Assembly (NCBI RefSeq): GCF_947623445.1
Contig: NC_135241.1
Span: 5,954,501 to 6,018,500 of the forward strand
Length of the DNA: 64,000 nucleotides
Source of the DNA: Clavelina lepadiformis
Taxonomy: Eukaryota > Chordata > Ascidiacea > Aplousobranchia > Clavelinidae
Direction: 5' to 3'
Positions 13,511 through 25,900 of this stretch are shown piece by piece; within the stretch, counting starts at the first letter, position 1, and each line of letters opens with the position of its first letter. The translations under genes were made by a program, and so were the position numbers. The notes below the pieces were generated by a model. That model did not search any database, was not told the origin of the DNA, and was given only the letters and a program-made list of their open reading frames with translations.

Positions 13511-15048
13511 GTGTGGGTTTATGGGTGATAGATATTCCAAACGTCATATGGAGCCTCCGTCAGACCCCAGTCTCTATTGGTCTTTATATTAACCAGTCGA
13601 TAAGTTCGCCGTTTGCTATGGGGTCTGCTGCCTGGTTCACATTCCTCTACTCGTCATCTGTATATCATTTGCTGTATATGTCCATACAACGGTTGATAGG
13701 AGTCCGTTGCCCAATGCGCTACCGAAATCTATCATACAAGAAAGTGTATCTGCATTTATTCTTTGTGTGGTGCTTTTCAACACTAGGAAGTATGCCAGGT
13801 AATAAATTAATATACCATTTTAAGAGATTACCTACACGGAACGATAGATTGATGCTTTTCTAAACTTTGCAGTATAGATATTTATATATACCAATGAGTA
13901 CATTTTTATTTGCAAAGTATTGCCGGGCTTGGCTGTAGAAGTCATCTATCGTCCAGATCTCTTTTCATTTCTACCAGTGCTTCAAAAAACGGACCTTTCT
14001 AAAACGGGAAGTGTCTTGTTTGTTCTTATTTTTATCTCGGTACCTTTCGTGATCATGGTAAGCAACAATGATGTTTGTTTTCTTTATTAGACAAGGATGA
14101 ACGTTGTTTTTGTGCGCTGATAAACGCTAAGTGAATACACCATCATTTCAATACTTATTTAATTTACGTTTTCATTTGATATTTAGACTGTTTTGACCGT
14201 AATAACTGGAGTCACCTTGAAACGTCGAAAAAGGTTTACGAATGACACCCTAACCCACAATTCTAGAAATCAAACAGTTGCTGTTGGTGACCCAGAGTCG
14301 AGGTCAAATTTGAAGAATAAGTTAAAAGAAAATCAGGGTTTAATTACGCTTGTCTTTCTTCAAATTGGATTCACAGGCTTAGTAGGTAAGATGCAGGAAA
14401 TAGAGATAGTTTTTTAGGTGAAAATGCATAACCTATAACAATAAAAAAATCCAAAAACCCCTATATAAGCTATGTCGCTAAGCGGTCAACCTCTTATTCA
14501 TTAATATCACTGATATCCATCAGGCTATATTAAAAAAAAATTCCAATCTATTTTACTGAAGTTAACGAAAATATTGTAGGCCTATATCAATAGTTGGCCT
14601 GGAACATATTTGGTTGTCAGATTGAGCTTTGTAGCTCAATTTTAACCGTTGTAGGCTACAATAGCGTACTCTGAAACGAGAATAAATGTTATTATGTTTT
14701 CTGTATGCAGTTCCAACCTTCTTTGCTGTTGTGTTAGACCTCGCAGATGTTATTGATTGCACGCAGAGTGCACTTAACTTCACCCTTTTGTATTTTTCTG
14801 TTCCAAGCAGGTAAGGCAGTTAGTGCTACTCACGATCAGTGATCAATGACATAACAATCTTATATCAGAAATGATATGATATACGGTTTAGAATTAAGTT
14901 GATACGGTTTGTCTTCTCACACAGCTTTGTCAACGTTTTCATTTACATTTGGAGGGACAAAAATTTTCGCCTTTTTATGAAAAGAATCGTCAAAATTGGA
15001 ACGACAAGCAACGAAAAGACATCGATCATGCTTTCCACACGACAGTGA
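13511..15048 (+). CDS. Rhodopsin-like GPCR, TM2-TM7 exons (N-terminus not found)
   Basis: Five phase-compatible exons: 13511-13798, 13918-14057, 14187-14385, 14711-14810, 14925-15048 (stop TGA). They encode TM2 (GLWVIDIPNVIW), TM3 with SVYHLLYMSIQRLIGVRCP, TM4, TM5 (GSVLFVLIFISVPFVIM), a basic third loop, TM6, and TM7 with VNVFIYIWRDKNFR. The DRY aspartate is glutamine (IQR) and NPxxY reads NVxxY, so this is an atypical class A receptor. It is a paralogue of the minus-strand gene at 16907-20442: the first and fourth exons listed have identical lengths (288 and 100 bp). The extracellular cysteine before TM3 is absent here. No exon for the N-terminus and TM1 was found upstream, so the gene may be truncated or a pseudogene. 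The ligand is unknown. Confidence 0.8.
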
Positions 15049-16906
15049 ATTCATTCGGTAGACAAGCGAGCTTATGCATGAAAATGCCATAAAGCATGCC
15101 TTGAAGGACATATAACGTAATCCTCAAAGATTATTACTTATAAGGTTCAAGAAGGGCCAAGTCGTTGGTTAGTTGGTGGTGGAGTTGCCTGAAACGTAAT
15201 TGGTCTACACTCTACAAAGTTAAAGATTTGTCTGCTAACGCTTAAGCAGATACATTTAAACTTTAAAGTTTAAAGTGAATAAAAAATTCATATGATCGGT
15301 GCTGGAACCATTAACCGCCAGTTTTAACTTTACTGCTGAAAAGCGATATGCAAACGCCGGAGAGATTTTAAAGTTATTCTAAAGATGTTTTTGACTGCAA
15401 TTATCGCAGTATACGCAGTATTTTTTAATTTGTAAAATGAAAAAATTGGACGACTTTTCAGCAAATGCTTCTCCAAATGACAGTGTTTTATAGGAAAATT
15501 AAGGACGGGGTCAAGCTTAAAAAAATAACTTTTTCGCTTCAAAAGTTCATCTCATGCAAGGCTTTCTTTAGATTTTAGCAAGTAAAGCTGCGCACAAATT
15601 TGACCTCAAAATTTAAAGGCTTGATAAAGCTCAAAAACTTTCTTAGTTACTTTCAGTGTATGGACGTCACAATCGCGTGAAAGAATTTTTACACTTTCTT
15701 TATGATTTTGTCCGAATCAACTACAAGGGATGTCCCGAGCGTTTGATGTCATAATTAAACAAAGAAAGAAATTTAAATCTAAACAAAATACCTTTACACG
15801 GTGTTATCTGCTATAAGTTCGGAGCATATACGTACATTTAATTGGATGAATAGAATGAAAGTATTTGACAAATACAAACCGAAATTTCCATACTTGTAAA
15901 TTATCATCTGCTACAACTGTACTATATCTGTTACTTGATACATCTCTATGATAATGGTGCTGATACGGTTTTTCACATTTTTTACATTTTCACATTTAAT
16001 TTTCTTATTTACCACAGGAGAATAACTAACTGTTAGGGACGTTAAGTGTTAAAGGTTAGTTAGTTAGTTACGCCAGCGCGTTGTACAATAATTGTGGACA
16101 TAAACAAGGCTACAAATCTTGTAATGGGTGACAGAAAATTTTGAAAAGTTGTTTAAATTATTAAGTTGTTTTGAAAAGAAACCTCTAGCTACAATACAGA
16201 GTACTTCTGGTTTATTTGCACAAAAAGTTAACGTTCGGTTAAATTTGGGAATCAAGTGAGTTTGTGAGAACATCTAAAAATGATGAAGCTCGTGCTAAGC
16301 TCATAGGCTCGGGTTCGGCTCGAGTACTCATTAACTCTAAACAGTCTAAAGTGTCACGGTTTTTACGAGTCCGAGCTTTTAGCATTTTTCCACCTGAAAT
16401 AATTTTTTGCGGCTTAATTGAAAGAAAGAAAAAATTATTTGAAAATATGATGTCACCTCTTTGAGGCACATATTTTATTTAACATTAAAAAAGCATCATT
16501 AGGATGTAAACCTTTACAGGAAATAGTGTACAGGGCTAGAACTAAAGCCAAACTTGATAAAATCGTTTGAAAGCATAATAGATTTTGAGTAATAACTAGC
16601 TGTAAGCATATATACGTCATCATACACTCATTTTCATTGCTAATATTCAAATTCAACTAATGCATCTTAATCGACCTAATTCTAATCCAATTACTTTATA
16701 TTTTTTAAATTTAAGCAAGTAGAACTTCAGTTTTGATTAAAATACTTCAATACATATACGTGTCGAAGTTCATAAAGTTTTTTGCAAAATATATTTGAGC
16801 AAAACATTTGATGGAATCACTAATTTTGATTCCATTACATCAACGTTTACACATAATGTATGTATTCATGATTCAACACATAACCTTTTTCATTTATAAC
16901 ATCTGT
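15049..16906. other. Spacer between the two convergent receptor genes
   Basis: About 1.86 kb between the two stop codons. It holds a short GTTAGTTAG run near 16055 and the dispersed repeat at 16228-16330. No exon was recognised. Confidence 0.5.
16228..16330 (+). repeat. Short dispersed repeat near the receptor gene, copy 2
   Basis: Contains TTAACGTTCGGTTAAAT, CTAAAAATGATGAAGCTCGT and GGCTCGGGTTCGGC, matching 13108-13205 block for block with substitutions. No terminal repeats are visible. Confidence 0.55.
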
Positions 16907-19900
16907 TTACATTACTACGTTGTATATTGGATGTTTTATTTTCCATAACATCTTCATTGCCAGTCCTTTTGCATTGGCGCGGAAATTTTTATCTCTTATG
17001 CTGTAGATGATGACGTTGGATAGGCTGTGACAAAAGTACAACGGTATTATCTGCAAAAGCGGAATTTAAAAGTATGTACACCCAACTTCGATATAGACAT
17101 AAATTAGCAACTCTTTGTGCTGTTGTGAAAATGCGGGAATACAGAATTCGTAAATTCGTAAGAATTTTAATCACTTAATAATAACAAAACAAGCAATTAC
17201 CTGCCCATACACCTCAAAAAATTTAAGACAAAATCAGTGGTTGAAGACAGGTTTGGACAAACATTACTACCGTTGCAGATAACAAAAATCGACATGGGAA
17301 CTGCAAAAAACTATGTTGTTTATTTTTGATAACAGTCTCTTGTTATAACAAACAACTGACTTATATCCTGCATGTACAAGAACAACATATTTATATTTAA
17401 GGCCCAAAATTGATACCTTCCTGTTAATGAAACGGACAGCAGTATTGTTAGTTAGATATTAGTACATATACAGAGATCATAATATTCAATTTTAATAACA
17501 GGCAAAAGTCAACCTTTTATGTAAAAAACGCTGTTTTAACATAACCTTAACTGCAAGTTATTAAAACCGATGAAAGTTTGGGACAGTTCTCGCAAATGGT
17601 AATTAACTGGACAAAACGTGACGAATGACATAAGTTAGGGTAATGAATTGAACAGTGCTGATTTGACTTGACTCAACTATAGTCGCATGTTTGCTTAACT
17701 CGTGTTGAGTCTGTGGGCCTTGCGGCTTGAATCAAATCAAAAACAGGCTTTGTTACAACTCTGTTTAGTAAATAACCCTTGAATATAGATCGATATTACA
17801 AACAAAAGTTAAATTTTGATTTTTACCAACAGCAAGTAAAAATCCAATTTGTATTAGCAGTATTGTGATAAACGTCCGTATATCCCGTTTGATGTCGCTC
17901 TGATTTACTTCATGCGACGTTTCTTGGCCTCCAGATTGCAGACGCTCAGACTTTTGGTTTCGAGCATAAAGAATTGTTCCAGTTATGCCCGTCAACAAAG
18001 CCTGCAGAAGATTGAACGAAAACGCTAAGAAAATTGACGAAATCATGTAGCTTTGGAAAAGGTTTCGTAATTAGTTTTCGTACGTATTTTAGCGTTGATA
18101 GACCATAACTGATCAATATCAGAATGTTCATTAGGTTTATCACTTACCATAGCGAAATAAAGAACAACAACGGAAACAACAAATAAAATCACATATTTGC
18201 TTTTAAAGTTGCTGGGTTTGAAATCAGGCGCAAAAGTGAAAATGGATGGATGATACCTGTAACTTGCATCTTTGGGAAATACAACTGCAAGCAAATAGTG
18301 ATTTGTTGTGACATTTAGAATGATGACGACACATCAATTCGTAGACTATATATGACACTAGATATTATACGCATCAAAACAAAACTTTTACCTGCTGCAT
18401 TCGCACTAAGCGCAAAGAACCAGACAATCGCCAAATGACAAAAAACATGCTTTACAGGTTGTCTTCGATACAAGATTGGAAATCGTATGGCAAGAAATCT
18501 TTGAATGGACATATATAGAAGATGGTATACTGATGCGCCGTATGACATCATCGTTAGAGTAGCAGTTATTTTAGCAGTAACAGTGTTTTCAAAAATGCAT
18601 TGGTATCTCAAGATTTTACCGGGAGACTGTGTAAACGACCACGTCATATGTGGAATCACAACAAAAAGGATACCACATCCTGCAATGCATAGGATTTTTT
18701 AAGCAATCATTATTACTATGCAATTTTAAAGTTAGAAAGGCTATCATAGAGCGCATATTAAAGCCCACTTCTATACGTATACGTACGTACGCCCTATAGG
18801 GCCCACAGCAAGAGGGTTTGTCCCGTAGTTGTTTGTGTCGTATTTTTGTACAGCTCAGAATAATAATCGGGCCGTTTCCTTTTAATCTGAATCCGAACCC
18901 AGCCCTAACCTAAAAATTTATTTGAAGCCCGAATTAGCCCGCAAGTTAGAAAGAGCAACACATTTCCACGTGAGCTCTCCTCTTCTAATATTTAACCTTT
19001 TCACCATTCAACAATTTGAATAGTAGCAGTTTGTGTCATAACAAGAATTTGTATCTGTAAAAGGAGTAAACATATGTCATTCTTTTCTAAGTTACGCTTT
19101 GCTCTCTGCAGAAGGTTTTTAACAGCCTACGCGAATGCTAATTCGTGTAAAGACAGTCAAATTATACAAGGCAAATTTGGTAGAGTACGGGTATTAATTC
19201 GGACTCCAATTTGGCCCGACAGATGGACAGAGAGACAAGCGTTAAAGAAAACACAACTTCTCTGTGATGCAACCATTGTATCCTATAGGCAGGGTTGCCA
19301 TCAGTCTCAACTCAAAAATAAGGACGACTAGAAAATGAAAGACGAATACCACCTTAAACAGTGTACAACAGGAGAAAGCAACCAATGTTCCTAAAAAAAA
19401 ACAAAAAAAAACAAGACACTATCTGCATGTTCATAATTTTGGTATCTCTTTGGTACAAAATGGTATACTAAAGGTGACAAAATGCCCAAAATACGAACCT
19501 CCTCCCTAAAAATAAGGACGAAAGTGAAAATAAGGACATTTCTTAGAAAAAAGGACAAACATATTTTCTAAGACACGGACCTTTAAAATAAGGACAAATC
19601 TTAGAAATAAGGACGGTATGGCAACCCTGCCTATAGGCCTAGTTGTCAGTCGGCCTTGGTGTAAACCTATCACGAGTGTACATATAAAAGCTAAATATCA
19701 AAGCTAATAATCTATATCTTTCAGCAAATAAACATAAAACAGCACAAACAGTAGGCATGTAGCCTTTGTTTAACTGCCACCTACGAAACCTGAATTTGCA
19801 AAGTGACTGGCTACACATCAAAATAATTCACGTTGCATATATAGGCCTACCTGCTTCTATGTCAGCAATGGCAAGAGATGCTTTTACGTAATCATTTTTC

Positions 19901-20442
19901 GTTCGTGAATCGTTTGGACTGAAGATCAAAGATAAGACTACCAACAAGTTTGCGAAGAAGATGAGGATACCCATTATACTTACGCAAACTGCGATCAGAA
20001 TGGCGATGTTCTGGCTATATCAACACAAATGACGCATAAAATAATTTCATTGTAAATTAGATTTCACGAAATTGTAACTTATAGAAATGGATATTTTGTA
20101 GTGCTAAGTTAGTAAAGTATTAAACTCTGTTCTAAACAAAAACTGAATCAACAAAAACATCTCCTGAGTAACTTTTGGGGTTAGTTGAAAGTTTTTGAAG
20201 CTATTTGCGTTAAATCATATATATCTTTTTCATAAAGTACGAATATTTCGAAATTACCTGCAAGCGGCTGTGCACATGTACGTGCTAGTGTTATTGCATA
20301 AATGGATATTGCTCGGTTTGCAATATGGCACAAACTTTCTGATGGTATAATTTTGATGTTCAATGTCACACTGCATACTAGCATCTTTGGCGATGTAATT
20401 AGGTTCCATAACGAAATTATTTCGATTCTGTAATTTTTTCAA
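16907..20442 (-). CDS. Rhodopsin-like GPCR, complete seven-exon gene (about 388 aa)
   Basis: Exons in coding order: 20442-20258, 20014-19851, 18679-18392, 18284-18148, 18001-17827, 17300-17201, 17024-16907. All junctions are GT-AG and phases agree. The extracellular N-terminus has two glycosylation sites (NYT, NNT) and several cysteines. TM1 is AILIAVCVSIMGILIFFANL, followed by PNDSRTKNDYVKASLAIADI; TM3 has QCIFENTV and MSIQRFLAIRFP; TM7 has SLSNVIIYSIRDKNFRANAK. The TM3 cysteine is kept, but the DRY Asp is Gln and NPxxY is NVxxY. A methionine 11 codons downstream is an alternative start. The second intron carries a 340-bp hAT-derived element. It is an orphan receptor by sequence and the paralogue of the convergent plus-strand gene. 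Confidence 0.85.
19290..19629. mobile_element. Short hAT-derived element in receptor intron
   Basis: The 340-bp element starts CAGGGTTGCCAT and ends with the inverted ATGGCAACCCTG. It is flanked by perfect 8-bp copies of CCTATAGG (19282-19289 and 19630-19637). The interior carries many copies of an AAATAAGGAC-like word, most of them toward the right end. There is no coding capacity. It lies in intron 2 of the minus-strand receptor. Confidence 0.9.
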
Positions 20443-22900
20443 CCCTTTTGTTTCTCCTCATGCTACCCAGCTAAGCTGTAATTTATGAATAAGCTAGGTT
20501 GAGAAAATATTTTCAGACATTTATTTTTGTGTGCAGGGTGTTTTTTCTTTCTTTGATATCTTATCTTACAATCGGTCTTTGGCAAGACGAAACAGGTGTC
20601 TGTTTAATATTTATGTCTAAATATGAGGTATGCAACACAAGGACAATCTAAACAGTTTTTCTATTACGGTAACTTTGGCACTTACTAATGTCTGACCTAA
20701 CCAAATTTGAGCAACTGCTATTTAGTTGATGGTGAGTGGTGACCGCACCGTATTTATCTCAATAGCATAATAATAATATAATATAAAGCGGAAAAGATAG
20801 CCCAACAAAGGTCAACTTTAATTGATTTATGTCAGTCTACTTATTTTTGTCTATTTAGTTATGCGATGTCTATAAAATTGTAAATACGTCATCATTTTTG
20901 TTACGGTGTATGATTTTGACTCGTGTTGCTTTGGTTCCAAAAGATGCTTTTTTCATTTTCATCAGAATGTTATTGTTTTGATTTCGGCAGCTGGGTTCGC
21001 TCGCTCAGTCGCAGCGAGGTCAGAGGTGTAGCCTAGGCCTTAGACTGTAGTAGTAGAGGACTGTCGATTTGCACAATAAGCAATTTAGTAAGTGTCTTTT
21101 TGCATGACACCTGCAGTTGATGACGAGGACATTTAGTTTTTGCTAAGTGATCTTTTAATGTTGTAATATTAGCATATGTAATAGGCTTATGGCTGCATGG
21201 CATGCTGATCATGAATTGGATGGCAGGACGGTTATGGCTGGATAAAGTATTGCTGCAGGTTGTCAATGCTGATACTGGTATAAACTATAGGCCACCGGGA
21301 CCCCACCGGTGTGTAAAACAATGTGTAACTTTGAACTTTCAGCCAAACTGCTGTCAGACCCTATACTGTAGGCTTAAATACTGATAAAGTAGACTTGCCT
21401 ACGTCAGTATGTAGTTGCCTTAAACAATTTCGGGTCTTGTCTATAGGGCTCTACCCACTGGTCTGAAGCCGAGTTTGGCAACCAATCAGATGTCAGACAA
21501 GTAATACCTTTGCACATAGCACATCTCGCCAAAACTTTTGTATTTTGCAGATCAGGCCGCTATCGGGCCCTAGTACTGTAGTGTTGTTAGCTTAGCTGAT
21601 ATTTAGTTCAAGAACCCATTAACTTCTGGACCTGACTTTTAGCTTAGAAACGAGACTTGGTATGGTATGATAGGCTATCATAATTTTTTCAATGAGACTG
21701 AGAAAAGTTGACTTAAACTCGGTGATGATTTCTCATCACATTATCGTTTGAGCCCAGGCTACTGAGCTAACCTTTGTGCAAGTTTCACTGGGCACATACA
21801 ATTTTTTTTGAATTTTTGCTCGTAGGCCTATTGTCTGAATTTTTAACTGTTCAGACCACTAAACAAACCAAGCGATGGTCATACCTTACCCAAGGGCATT
21901 ACAATGGCAGCGCCCGTGGGAATCAAACTAAGGCCACATTATTGTGAGCTGGCATGTGATGAGTTAGAGATATAATTATAGAGAAGGAGATAATATGAAA
22001 TACCAGTAAAAGTCATAATGTAACATGCAAACTCTGAAGACTTAAGGAAAAATATAGTCAAATAAGATCAAATTAAATGGCATATAATGCTGAAATAAGA
22101 TTTTATGTTGTTATGTTAAAAAATTTTGTAAATGCTGTTTTTATTGCAGTTTTAATTTTTTGTTGTTTGCTCTTTAGCTTTGTTTATAGGAGTCTTGGTG
22201 CTGTTACTGAGTAGGTTATGAAAATATTTGTAAATACGAATAAAAACAAAATGAAAAATAAATTTATAAAACACGCGTTTCATTTTCACGATATTATATT
22301 AGATGATGGTTCAAATATATACTGCACCTTATAGTAGGTGTTAAATACTTTGTTAAATCTTTAATACTATACTAAAATGGTAGAAAAAAGCAAATTAGTA
22401 AGTCCTATGTTTTATACAGTATCTAGTAAGTCACTTTTTGGGCAGTTGCAGATGGAGATTAGCATTGTGTAACAAACTAAACAGTGTTTTGCTTGCAAAT
22501 ATACATATTTAACAGTTCTAGTTTATATGAATGGGAATACAGTAGCATTCGTAAAATGTTATTTTGGCCTGTATCCTGAAATTGTCCTTTTACGAAAACC
22601 TCTTCTGATCCACCTTTCAATACATTTAATTGGATGCGGATCTAGCCTATGGACTATTCAAATTAAATTAGTCCATTTGATGGACATAGAACTTATCATA
22701 TTACCAAAAAAATTGTCAAGCTATCATAATTTTAATATCAATAAAAGCTGAATGTATCTCTTGCTTAAAGGTAAAATCCTAACCATGAAACCTTGTTAAA
22801 TTACAGTTTAATAAAGGAGTACAAAGTTGTAGATGTATAATTCGGGCTAAGAAAATAACCTATTAGTGAAATAAATCACTAGTTTTGTTCCATTGTGATA
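20443..22900. other. Intergenic between receptor and rabphilin genes
   Basis: About 2.45 kb separating two divergently transcribed genes, so both promoters should lie here. No TATA box or CpG-rich core stands out. A SINE-like segment is listed at 21860-21985; no exon was recognised. Confidence 0.5.
21860..21985 (-). repeat. tRNA-derived SINE-like segment
   Basis: On the minus strand an RNA polymerase III B-box-like word (AGTTTGATTCCC) is followed by GCTGCCATTGTAATGCCC and TTGGGTAAGGTAT. This is close to the TGCCCTTGAGCAAGGCACTT core found in many deuterostome tRNA-derived SINEs. The A box is not clear and no target duplication was delimited. Confidence 0.5.
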
Positions 22901-25900
22901 ATGCTTTCTCAAAATGGTCAAAATAATTTGTGGGTATGCCCTTCAGATCGTCATCTTATGCTTCGTTCCAAGCTAGAGTAAGTCTCAAGTCAATATTTAG
23001 TTTGATTTTTATAAGGTTCTTAAGTGTTGCAAGGATTTATTATTTTTAATAAATCATATTTAAAATATTATTTTTAATAAATCGCCTCATTGCAAAAACA
23101 TAGTTTTAAAGACATAATTAGCAAATATAATAGTTTATTACATTAGTTGTTATTGATTATTATAATTGCATTTCACATAGTGCTGGATGGTCTGTGCGTG
23201 GCATTCAGCCTGATAAGAAACAACATTCTCACTCTGTCAGCCCAGAAGAAATGGTTCATATAAAACGTGTCATAGCTCGTGCTGAAAATATAGATGTCAG
23301 TGAACAAAAAAGAATAGGGTAAGGTGGTTATTGAAGTCAAGTAAAACTTAACTATAAACTATAATTTAACAATTTGCTCAATTGAATTAATTTGCTAATT
23401 TTTGCTTGCTTTTGATTAATTGCTTATGTGAAAATTAAAAATGTAGATCAATGGTTCAACAATTGGAGAGCATGAGGAAAATAGCAAGAGGAGATGGTGT
23501 CACAAGATGCATTTTATGTTCAGAAGAGTTTAGAAAATTTGTTGGTGCTTCTCCCCTGATATGCATGGATTGCAAAAAGGTGATTCATTAAAATTTAATG
23601 AAATTGTCTCTTGATAATATTTTTAAACTGAATCATTGTGCAAATATATCTGGTTTTGTGACATTTGTTTCATCTTTTTTCTGCTTATGCAACAATACGT
23701 TTTCTCAAAACCTTTGATGTCTTAATTAGAAAATGTGCCAGAAGTGTTGTGTTGATTTCTCCACTGTATCAACGCTTCAAAATGTGCAACGAAAGCACTC
23801 CAACAAGGCATCCAAGTCCACCACATGGTTATGCAAAATTTGCTGTGAAAGTCGTGAAGTGTGGAAAAGATCAGGTGCTTGGTTCTTTCGGGGTTTGCCA
23901 AAGTAGGTACTACCATAAAGTGATTGTGGTAAATCATTTTTTTGCGTATGATCAAAATTATTCAGCAAACTAAAACCTTAAAGTTAAATTTGAAGTAAAC
24001 ATGAAAGCCAGCCGATACTTTTGCAAATGATCCCGTTCAGTGGGACAATTCAGATACAATTTTCAATATATGTGCTGTAATTATGTTTACTGGACTGGAT
24101 ATTTCTTCAGTTAATTTAAATGCAGTAACAACTTTAAGGACTACCTGTTCTTTTCACACTTGATAATGCTTCGTTCTTTATTAAGACTTTAATTTCCAAG
24201 AATGTGACTGTGCTCGTTAATATGCATGAGTTAAAGCTACTGAACAGTCTTGATTTTTCCATGCAAATTCCCTTTACGTCCGGTCACAAGCATTAATTTT
24301 AAATGAGTTTACATGCTATGTGTGATCTATGTGTTGTTGGACATACCTTGCGGTATACTGACGTATTCAACAGCCGTTTTAATTTAAAAATAACAATTCA
24401 AATAAGGTAGAAACGAGTTGTAAACGAGTTAGAAAACCGTAACGTTAGTGGCGTTTTGTATTGTTTTTCCCATGCCCAGTTGACTAGGTTTCTTGATCAG
24501 TTCATTTAAAACAAACTTGTCTCGTTCTAGTAGCATAACTACCATATTTTACAGGTATATTTTACCTGAACAAAATCCAGTCATAGTAGCAAGTCGCTAT
24601 GACGTTAGGCCCAGCAACAACGTGTACGTCTACCCACCTTCCGAAGATGCTAACCCTCACAAACCAGCTTTTGGACAGCAATCATCAAGCAGGACGTACA
24701 GTCACTACAAGAGTATCGGTGAGTATTTGTATACAAATCGATGTACCTAGTTCTAATTAAGTGAAACATACGCGAAACTGATAATATTTCTGTGCGTAGG
24801 CCGTCGACGTTCGTCGAGCAGTGAAAGTTCAGATAATGACGGATCGGTCATCGAAAGACGGCGAAGCCGAAATGGTCTGTACACCGCTCATAGTTAACCA
24901 AGTTCCTTTGTAACTCGTTCGACCGAGTTTCTATCTGGGACTTGCACAAATTTTATTGAATCTGGATGAATAAAAAGTGATCATAAACCTTATGACTAAA
25001 TAAGTTGCGCTGTTCATTCGCAGCCAGCAGTTCTTCAAGTGCAATATCAAATGCATCTAGCCCGAGTCTCGCCGTCAGTTATGGAGCAATGTCTCTATCG
25101 TCATCGACAAATTTCGGCGAGGATTATCGGTTAACATCAGGTGAGCACAACCATGTATTGATTAGCATATATAGATCTGCGGATTATGGCAATGAGGCCC
25201 TTTTTAATTTTGCTATATGCACGGTGCTTGTGGTTTTTCATAATAAACGCGATTCAATACACGGAAGTATAGATAGGATCATTATCTTTTGTATTGGGTC
25301 CTACGATGGGACAGTTCCGTGCACGTATGAACGTATAGCATGCTCATACTATGCTAGCTCGATCAATATTTTTCTCTTTAATAATAAGATTTTCGTCGAT
25401 TTTTATGAGAAATTTTATAACGTCCATGATAATGCTGATGTTTAATGCCTTTATTTGCTTACAATTACAATATTTAAATGTTCTGTTTTTTTTTACGATT
25501 CAGCGATAAATTTCTCTGCACTAAAGCGCGCGGTCGTAATTTCGAAACCGAAACCCTTGGTCTTTAAGTAACACGAAGTCGACTGCATTATTTTTAGTGA
25601 CCATTTTTAACTAGAAAAATTGATGCCTGTTTTCATAACGAGGCGGCTATGTTGTGTAGTCTATCATATAACCCCTGAAAAGTTTTGCCAAATTTCTGTT
25701 GAAAGCGATGCATTCGCCTGTGAAGTAAGTTTGCTCGAGAAATACGACATATTTAGGGGAAGTATTATTATAGTATCACCGTTTCTGTGTTGATATGTGA
25801 AGCATTAATTAGGCTGCAAATCGGTCATGTGATTGACTTACACCAAAGCTTTTTAACTCCTTTTATACCTTAATTCAAACCGCTATGTCGCATATCATCT

